A stretch of 7,201 bases of DNA from Acetofilamentum sp. (lineage in GTDB: Bacteria; Bacteroidota; Bacteroidia; Bacteroidales; DTU049). The stretch lies in the NCBI GenBank assembly GCA_020720525.1, contig DYON01000137.1:1-7201 (forward strand), in the 5' to 3' direction. Shown in pieces: positions 1 through 4,743 of this stretch (position 1 is the first letter of the stretch; each line of letters starts with the position of its first letter). Under the pieces are notes generated by a model, which did not search any database, was not told where the DNA came from, and worked only from the letters and a program-made list of their open reading frames with translations. The translations under genes were made by a program, and so were the position numbers.

Positions 1-1
1 T

Positions 2-1552
2 ACAAACTGTTTTAAAGACGGAGCAAATTTATTTTCCTCACTATCGGCATGGCAGGCAGGCAATACCACCATCAACATGCATTCAATTGAAGGAAACCCC
101 GATTTTTACAACAGCACCGACATGCACGTATATTCGTCATACTTTGACAATTTGGGCGATCCTGCATTGGGAATTGCAACCGACATCGATGGACAACCAA
201 GGCCAGCTGGTGCGAACCCCGATATGGGTGCCGACGAATACACCGCTTTTCTCAACGATGTGAAACTTATCGAAGTTACAAATCCCATCTCGGCAAACAG
301 AGGCTGCCATGTAAGCGGCGATTCCATTGTTGCAAAAGTTCTTAATTACGGATCGGCTACCATCAATTTATCAAACAGTCCTGTGGTTTTTAACACCTCA
401 CTAACTGGAGCCAACAACGATTTATATCAGTTCACTTTAAACTCAGGCTTGTGGGCCAGCCACGACACAATGGATGTGGTAATTCACAACGTAAATTTAC
501 CCGACGGAGGTACCACCCATTTCAGCGCATACATCAGCAACAATGCCGACATGTTTTTGCCAAACGATAGCATTCACAGCTTTGCAACCATTCTCACCTA
601 TGCTCCAAACATTGTTGTAAGTTCCGACAGCTCAACCATTTGCGAAGGAAGCAGCGTTCAGTTGTTGGTTCAATCCGATTTGATGATTCCTACAACCTAC
701 AATGTGTTTTCATCGACGCATACAACACCCATTTCCGACACTATTGCCTTTTCAACCGACAGTATTGTTATAAGTGGTCTTCCCTACAACGCCAACCAAC
801 TCGTCTTTTTAATCATCGACAGTTTGATGCACGATATTATTGACGAAATAGAAATAAAGCTGATTGCACCCGACAGTTCAGAAATCTTCATTCTTGATTA
901 CGCTGACGGCGACAGCGATGCCAATATGCTGCATACTTTTATTAGCGACACCGCTTCAACCAGACTTTACAATGGATATGCTCCTTATACTGGGCATTAC
1001 AGCCCATCACAACCAATCAGCTATTTAACAGGAAGCGCCAATGGAACTTGGAAAATAGTTGTTGCAGACTATTCAACCGATTACCATGGAAACCTTTTCA
1101 AATGGTCTCTCGCTTTTCCTAAAGTGAATGGAGCCATGTATTCTTGGTCGCCTTCGGCTACGTTGAACAATTCGACCATTGAAAATCCAATAGCAACACC
1201 CACCAACACCACCACCTATTTGGTTCAGGTAATCGATTCTATGGGTTGCTCAAAATCGGATTCCATCACCATCAATGTTGTCATTTGCACTGGTTTGAAC
1301 AACCCAGAAGCACAAGTGTTGATATATCCAAATCCTGCCGTTGACTATTTCAACATCGATTTTGGCTCATTGCCACACGACCAGTATTTGCTCGAGGTCA
1401 TCAATTTGGGCGGCCAGGTTGTGATGAGCCAAAACCTTGTGCATTCGGGCAATACCACCAGTATTGATGTTTCGAATTTGACCGCAGGCTCTTACATTGT
1501 GAGCATAAAAAGCTCAAGCGAAACTTTCAAAGGCAAATTGCTTGTTGAATAA
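2..1552 (+). CDS. Secreted multidomain protein with P-domain and T9SS type A sorting tail (5' end missing)
   Basis: The reading frame is open from the left edge (codon phase begins at base 2), so the true start lies outside the window; the ATG at 77 is probably internal. Numbering from that ATG, residues 1-55 look like the end of a parallel beta-helix region closing with a DIDGQPRP...PDMGADEY motif, as in 'choice-of-anchor Q' type proteins. Residues about 60-175 resemble a CARDB/Ig-like fold. Residues about 222-347 resemble a proprotein-convertase P-domain, with IEIKLIAPDSSE and NGTWKIVVADYSTDYHGNL...WSLAF. Residues 352-401 are PKD/Ig-like (YSWSP...NPIATPTNTTTYLVQV). Residues 414-491 are a T9SS type A sorting domain (VLIYPNPAVDYFNI, ending GKLLVE). 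The family role is export across the outer membrane by T9SS, with removal of the tail and release or surface anchoring. No protease catalytic domain is visible, so the P-domain may aid binding or stability. The substrate is unknown. Confidence 0.9.
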   Translation, partial: TNCFKDGANLFSSLSAWQAGNTTINMHSIEGNPDFYNSTDMHVYSSYFDNLGDPALGIATDIDGQPRPAGANPDMGADEYTAFLNDVKLIEVTNPISANRGCHVSGDSIVAKVLNYGSATINLSNSPVVFNTSLTGANNDLYQFTLNSGLWASHDTMDVVIHNVNLPDGGTTHFSAYISNNADMFLPNDSIHSFATILTYAPNIVVSSDSSTICEGSSVQLLVQSDLMIPTTYNVFSSTHTTPISDTIAFSTDSIVISGLPYNANQLVFLIIDSLMHDIIDEIEIKLIAPDSSEIFILDYADGDSDANMLHTFISDTASTRLYNGYAPYTGHYSPSQPISYLTGSANGTWKIVVADYSTDYHGNLFKWSLAFPKVNGAMYSWSPSATLNNSTIENPIATPTNTTTYLVQVIDSMGCSKSDSITINVVICTGLNNPEAQVLIYPNPAVDYFNIDFGSLPHDQYLLEVINLGGQVVMSQNLVHSGNTTSIDVSNLTAGSYIVSIKSSSETFKGKLLVE

Positions 1553-1569
1553 AACAGCATATTTTTATT

Positions 1570-1602
1570 AAAAAGGTCAAATCGGATGGTTTGGCCTTTT
1601 TT
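1570..1602 (+). terminator. Rho-independent terminator after the P-domain protein
   Basis: Arms 1570-1581 (AAAAAGGTCAAA) and 1590-1601 (TTTGGCCTTTTT) pair over 12 bp with one G-T wobble around an 8-nt loop. The right arm runs into a T tract. It begins 18 bp after the stop codon of the upstream gene. The left arm starts with an A run, so the hairpin could also stop transcription arriving on the minus strand from the gene ending at 2019. Confidence 0.8.
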
Positions 1603-1697
1603 AATGTTCTATATTCGCTTGGATAGGAACGCAAAAACAAGATTTTTAGAAGCTCAACAATAATGGCTTGATATTCATATTATTTCAAAAATATACT

Positions 1698-1705
1698 TAC
1701 ATTTG
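1698..1705 (+). promoter_or_regulatory. Possible Bacteroidota -7 promoter box (TACATTTG)
   Basis: TACATTTG matches the TAnnTTTG consensus for the primary sigma factor of Bacteroidota and lies 16 bp before the ATG at 1722. No TTTG-like -33 box is present at the expected distance. In AT-rich DNA this motif can occur by chance. Confidence 0.25.
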
Positions 1706-1721
1706 TTATAAATATTGTTTT

Positions 1722-1820
1722 ATGAAACGATTATTGCTTTTATTGATATTTGTTTTTTTATGCCACGTAATATTATATCGGCACATGGTTGTTGGAGATA
1801 GATTTGAGATGTTTGCATAA
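1722..1820 (+). pseudogene. Signal-peptide-like mini-ORF, probable gene remnant
   Basis: A 32-residue reading frame starts MKRLLLLLIFVFLCHVILY, a basic N-terminus followed by a strongly hydrophobic stretch, as in a signal peptide or single membrane helix. It ends at TAA 1818-1820. Downstream the same frame is broken by only one more stop (TAA 1875-1877) before running into the antisense of the neighbouring gene; its second open piece contains SLVKELQQKKPVAKPCKS. This could be a decayed exported-protein gene with two nonsense mutations, a genuine small membrane peptide, or chance. No family is recognised. Confidence 0.3.
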
Positions 1821-2018
1821 GTGGTTTTGAACAAGGGGACATGTTTTGGTGTCAATGTTTTCGTATGCTATTGTTAAAGAGTTGGAAACCAGTATTTATC
1901 ATTGGTTAAAGAATTACAACAAAAAAAACCAGTAGCAAAGCCTTGTAAATCCACGATTTTTTGTAGTAAGTTCCTGTACAAACATCCAACCGAAAATGGA
2001 AAAATCGAATTGCCACAA

Positions 2019-3854
2019 TCATTCCTTCACAAAACGACTCTGGTACGATTTTTCACCTTCCAACGATATGAAATACAACCCATTCGGTAAATTTTCAACA
2101 TCAATTGTATTGTTCTCGTTCACCAAACCCGCTTTCACAAGCTGCCCTGTTGTATTGTAAATGCGAAAAACATCGAATTGTAAATCCCTCTCAAAAGAAA
2201 TATGGCTTGTTGCTGGATTGGGATATAGTTTCAAAGTCGTGTTTTCGTCGCTCATGCCCAAATATGCAGGTAAAACATTCAAAGCAACAACCGCATCCAT
2301 GGTGAATGGTGTTGTTTGATTGTCGGTGAGCGACAATTTGAGCAAATAAGAACCTTCCGATGGCAACAATGCGGTATTGAAATCGCCCAACCATTCGTGA
2401 CGTTTCTCGATGGTTCGCAGTGTATCGATGGCAATCCAGCTTACGCCCTGGTCGGTACTGTAAAAAAGCTGATAATGATCGAAATCCATTTTTGTTGATG
2501 CAGTGTCTTTGTCGATCCAAGCCGAGCCCGAAATGGAATAATTCTGACCGTAATATGCATTGTAAGGTCCATCAATCATAGCAAACCATGCGCAAGCATT
2601 GTCGCGATAAATCGGATCTTGGGGCAAGCTGCTCTGAACAACAATGAGTACGCTTTCGTTCAACGCTTCAACCGCTCCATTCAAAATACTACCGTTGGCA
2701 TAAATCATGATTCCATCGCGTTGCGAACGCACAGCAGTAGTGGTTGAAGAAAAAGCAGCCGAACAAATGCTGTGTTCGTCGGCAAAAAAGTAACCACCAC
2801 TTCCATCAATCATGGTAGTATTGGTAAAAATCTGAGAATAACCATACGAGCCAATTTCGCCAACAATACATGAGTGAACATCAACAAAAACAGTATCAAA
2901 AGAATAAAGACTCCAGGTTTTAACTGTTGTATTCTGCAAAGTGAGTGTGCGGTCGCTAATATTCATTGTCTGATTGACGTAATTCGATTGATTCACCAAA
3001 CCGGAAACATCGAGCGAATCGGAACCAGTAAACCACAATCCGATGGTGCGCATGGCACTGTTGCTGATATTGATGTTGGTATTGGGCTCGGGCATAAGAC
3101 CCCACATCACATGCGTGCACGAATCGATGTCGATGTCGTAGCTAATTCCCGACACGCCAGGTGTTGATGAGTTGAAGTTGTATGCAATCAATGTGTCGCC
3201 ATCGGGAAAAGTGTGTGTAAGTGAACTTCCGTCGGGGAATTGATGCCACAACAAAACGGTGTTTGCATTGCGAATATTGATATCGGACGAATCGTAAATA
3301 ACAAACTCGCCTGCTTCGTTAATTCCATCGATATTGATTGTACCATGACCGCTAATTCCACAAGTTCTGAAGCCAATAGTGGTAACATCGACAAGTTCGA
3401 CCAAGCCATTTTCGCCAATCACCATATTGTGCGACAGATTGTTATAATTCAAGGTACTGTTTTCGGCACGAAAAACCCCGTAGCCAACAGCTACAACCGA
3501 GCGTTGGTAAAAATACTGTTGCGGTTGACACACCGTTGAATTTACGACATCAATCCTTGCATCGTTGCCATACACCACCATGTCGCCCGGGAGAATCACA
3601 GTTGCATTTTGAATGAGAACCTTGCCGGTATCGTATGCAATCAGTGTTCCCGCAAACGACCAGCTTCCAGTTATAAGTGTATCGTTCAGAATATAAAGTG
3701 TATCGCCAAGAATCATGTTTTTTGACGCATTCAGATTGCTTTGCACTACAATTGCTCTGCTTTTGCTCATCCATGCAGCAGGCGAGGAATCGATATTCGT
3801 CTGTTGAGCAAATGAAATGAGAGGAAAGAATAATAATCCCAATAAATACTTCAT
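2019..3854 (-). CDS. Secreted beta-helix-like protein with T9SS type A sorting domain
   Basis: This is a complete 611-residue protein. MKYLLGLLFFPLISFA is a clear Sec signal peptide, with probable cleavage after Ala16 before QQ, which fixes the start at 3854. Residues about 40-410 are built of short beta strands separated by Asn/Asp/Gly turns (for example INIDG, INIRNANTV, INISNSAMR, LTLQNTTV), suggesting a right-handed parallel beta-helix; no catalytic motif is evident. Residues about 425-527 look Ig/FnIII-like (YQLFYSTDQGVSWIAIDTL, then YLLKLSLTDN). Residues 538-611 are a T9SS type A sorting domain (TTLKLYPNPATSHISF, NLPNGLYFISL, ending SRFVKE). The protein should pass the inner membrane by Sec and the outer membrane by T9SS. 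Six cysteines are scattered through it. It is transcribed away from the NUDIX gene and towards the other T9SS cargo gene. Function is unknown; adhesion or glycan binding would be guesses. Confidence 0.9.
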   Translation of the reverse strand: MKYLLGLLFFPLISFAQQTNIDSSPAAWMSKSRAIVVQSNLNASKNMILGDTLYILNDTLITGSWSFAGTLIAYDTGKVLIQNATVILPGDMVVYGNDARIDVVNSTVCQPQQYFYQRSVVAVGYGVFRAENSTLNYNNLSHNMVIGENGLVELVDVTTIGFRTCGISGHGTINIDGINEAGEFVIYDSSDINIRNANTVLLWHQFPDGSSLTHTFPDGDTLIAYNFNSSTPGVSGISYDIDIDSCTHVMWGLMPEPNTNINISNSAMRTIGLWFTGSDSLDVSGLVNQSNYVNQTMNISDRTLTLQNTTVKTWSLYSFDTVFVDVHSCIVGEIGSYGYSQIFTNTTMIDGSGGYFFADEHSICSAAFSSTTTAVRSQRDGIMIYANGSILNGAVEALNESVLIVVQSSLPQDPIYRDNACAWFAMIDGPYNAYYGQNYSISGSAWIDKDTASTKMDFDHYQLFYSTDQGVSWIAIDTLRTIEKRHEWLGDFNTALLPSEGSYLLKLSLTDNQTTPFTMDAVVALNVLPAYLGMSDENTTLKLYPNPATSHISFERDLQFDVFRIYNTTGQLVKAGLVNENNTIDVENLPNGLYFISLEGEKSYQSRFVKE

Positions 3855-3996
3855 GTTTTTTGTTTTTGTGGTTGCAATACACTTTTCATTACCCCGACCC
3901 TTATTCCAAAAAAAATTTTCTGCTGAAAATAATCGCTAAAATAATAAAAAAAGACAATAATGAACTAATGAAAATATGTTTCGTAAATTTGTTTTC
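3855..3996. promoter_or_regulatory. Divergent intergenic region between beta-helix protein and NUDIX genes
   Basis: This AT-rich stretch separates divergently transcribed genes and should hold both promoters. The minus-strand leader just before the start at 3854 is A-rich (AAACAAAAAAC before ATG) and has no Shine-Dalgarno sequence, as is usual for Bacteroidota. I could not find a clean TAnnTTTG box on the minus strand. Confidence 0.5.
3984..3991 (+). promoter_or_regulatory. Candidate -7 box (TAAATTTG) immediately before the NUDIX start
   Basis: TAAATTTG matches TAnnTTTG exactly and lies five bases before the ATG at 3997. If used, transcription would begin at or next to that ATG, giving a nearly leaderless mRNA and excluding the ATG at 3976. 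There is no TTTG-like -33 element at normal spacing, so this is tentative. Confidence 0.3.
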
Positions 3997-4440
3997 ATGA
4001 AATACTGCTACGAATATCCACGGCCAGCAATGACAGTCGATGCCGCATTGCTTGTTTCCGACAACAACCAATGGAAATTGTTGCTTATCGAACGCAAACA
4101 CGATCCATTTGCTGGTAGTTGGGCTTTGCCTGGCGGTTTTGTCGAAGAAAACGAAACCCTCGAACAAGCTGTCGAACGCGAGCTCATGGAAGAAACTGGG
4201 CTGCAAGTGGACAATCTGCAACAATTTCGCGCATACAGCAATCCCAATCGCGACCCGCGGCAACGAACCATTACCATGATTTTTGTGGTGGTATTGAATC
4301 AAATTCCCAACAACGCAATTGCCGGCGACGATGCCGCAAACCTCAAGTGGTTTTCGTTCGACAATCTGCCAAAACTCGCATTCGACCATACTGAAATAGT
4401 AGCCGATATTCAACGTCTTATCCTAAACAAGGCAAAATGA
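3997..4440 (+). CDS. NUDIX hydrolase, ADP-ribose pyrophosphatase-like
   Basis: This 147-residue cytosolic enzyme has a perfect Nudix box, GX5EX7REUXEEXGU, at residues 47-69 (G47, E53, R61, E62, E65, E66, G68), which binds the catalytic Mg2+ ions. Upstream is WALPGGF. Downstream is YSNPNRDPRQRTIT (80-93), and near the C-terminus LAFDHTEIVADIQRL; this layout is typical of COG1051-type ADP-ribose pyrophosphatases and of the N-terminal domain of NrtR regulators. The winged-helix C-terminus of NrtR is absent, so this should be a stand-alone hydrolase of a nucleoside diphosphate derivative; the exact substrate cannot be read from sequence. I chose ATG 3997 because relatives usually begin close to a (K)Y.Y..PRPA.TVD segment and because a -7-like box overlaps the longer version. 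An in-frame ATG at 3976 would add MFRKFVF. The stop TGA overlaps a following ATG (ATGA, 4437-4440). Confidence 0.93.
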   Translation: MKYCYEYPRPAMTVDAALLVSDNNQWKLLLIERKHDPFAGSWALPGGFVEENETLEQAVERELMEETGLQVDNLQQFRAYSNPNRDPRQRTITMIFVVVLNQIPNNAIAGDDAANLKWFSFDNLPKLAFDHTEIVADIQRLILNKAK

Positions 4441-4490
4441 AAACAATATTTTTAACACTGACTTTTGCTTTCGGATTTTTGTTTTGCTAA
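4437..4490 (+). pseudogene. Signal-peptide stub overlapping the NUDIX stop (probable truncated gene)
   Basis: An ATG overlaps the NUDIX stop codon (ATGA), the classic arrangement for translational coupling. The frame reads MKTIFLTLTFAFGFLFC and then stops at TAA 4488-4490. The peptide looks like an intact signal peptide, possibly of lipoprotein type with Cys17, lacking any mature protein. Another frame continues with MLSFQLLFSYYCSCYKT before its own stop at about 4543. This fits a small exported-protein gene lost by frameshift or deletion, leaving its start. A chance ORF or a genuine tiny peptide cannot be excluded. Confidence 0.35.
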
Positions 4491-4545
4491 TGCTAAGTTT
4501 CCAGCTGCTATTTTCCTATTACTGCTCTTGTTACAAAACTTAGCA
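4491..4545. repeat. Perfect 10-bp inverted repeat with 35-nt spacer
   Basis: TGCTAAGTTT (4491-4500) and AAACTTAGCA (4536-4545) are exact reverse complements. No T tract follows the right arm, so it does not look like an intrinsic terminator. The left arm directly abuts the stop codon of the signal-peptide stub. It could be an mRNA hairpin ending the NUDIX transcript, a regulatory site, or the ends of a very small inserted element. No target-site duplication is obvious. Confidence 0.5.
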
Positions 4546-4562
4546 ATCTTGTTCAACCACTG

Positions 4563-4576
4563 GCGGATCCGCGGAT
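4563..4576. repeat. GC-rich overlapping palindromes in an AT-rich spacer
   Basis: GCGGATCCGC (4563-4572) and ATCCGCGGAT (4567-4576) are both perfect 10-bp palindromes sharing six bases, and GCGGAT occurs twice eight bases apart. The surrounding spacer is AT-rich, so this GC-rich patch stands out. It could be a fragment of a dispersed palindromic (REP-like) repeat or a protein-binding site; only genome-wide copy number would tell. Confidence 0.4.
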
Positions 4577-4743
4577 AGAATAAGAATTTCAATAACAATA
4601 GAAATCTTAACAGAGTACTTAAAAACAATTATAATAGGGGGCAAAAATTTTTTTACACATTCCAGTTTTTCCAATCGGAATTAATTTATATTTTTGTGCT
4701 CTTTTAGATTTTTGAATCGGAAACTTTTTAATCAGAACAACAT
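4577..4743 (+). promoter_or_regulatory. Leader and promoter region of the EF-G paralogue
   Basis: This AT-rich non-coding DNA carries the run TAGGGGGCAAAAATTTTTTT near 4634-4653 and a candidate promoter. TATTTTTG at 4689-4696 fits the TAnnTTTG -7 consensus, with a T-rich stretch at 4666-4670 in roughly the -33 position but not a good TTTG. This would give a leader of about 40 nt. The octamer AATCGGAA occurs at 4673-4680 and again at 4715-4722, 42 bp apart, bracketing the -7 box. There is no Shine-Dalgarno sequence before ATG 4744; the leader ends in AATCAGAACAACAT. Confidence 0.45.

Larger units (their letters stand above)
1605..2018. other. AT-rich gap between convergent genes, no confident gene
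   Basis: This gap lies between two convergent T9SS cargo genes. It contains a signal-peptide-like mini-ORF (1722-1820) preceded by a TACATTTG box (1698-1705). I see no tRNA, no direct-repeat array and no strong minus-strand terminator next to the stop at 2019. The 6-bp inverted repeat TTTGTA/TACAAA (1960-1965 and 1977-1982) is too weak to call. Confidence 0.6.

Noticed and set aside
77..79. ATG at 77 as the true start of the first gene
   Set aside because: The frame is open through 25 more codons to the window edge, the ATG falls within a beta-helix-like region, and no signal peptide follows it, although a T9SS cargo must have one.
740..1117. Calling the first gene a subtilisin-like protease because of its P-domain
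   Set aside because: No catalytic Asp/His/Ser motifs are visible in the part present, and P-domains occur widely in non-protease T9SS cargo.
59..1460. 13-bp direct repeat GGCAATACCACCA at 59-71 and 1448-1460
   Set aside because: Both copies encode Gly-Asn-Thr-Thr within coding sequence, only two copies exist, and no mobile element features are present; probably coincidence of codon choice.
1957..1985. TTTGTA/TACAAA inverted repeat as a terminator for the minus-strand secreted protein
   Set aside because: The stem is only 6 bp, AT-rich, and is followed by A rather than T residues on the minus strand.
3901..4413. 170-codon minus-strand ORF over the NUDIX gene
   Set aside because: It is antisense to a gene with a perfect Nudix box and its translation has no recognisable family pattern.
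4634..4653. GGGGG then A/T runs before the EF-G gene as a terminator or quadruplex
   Set aside because: There is no hairpin stem and only one G run, so neither structure is supported.
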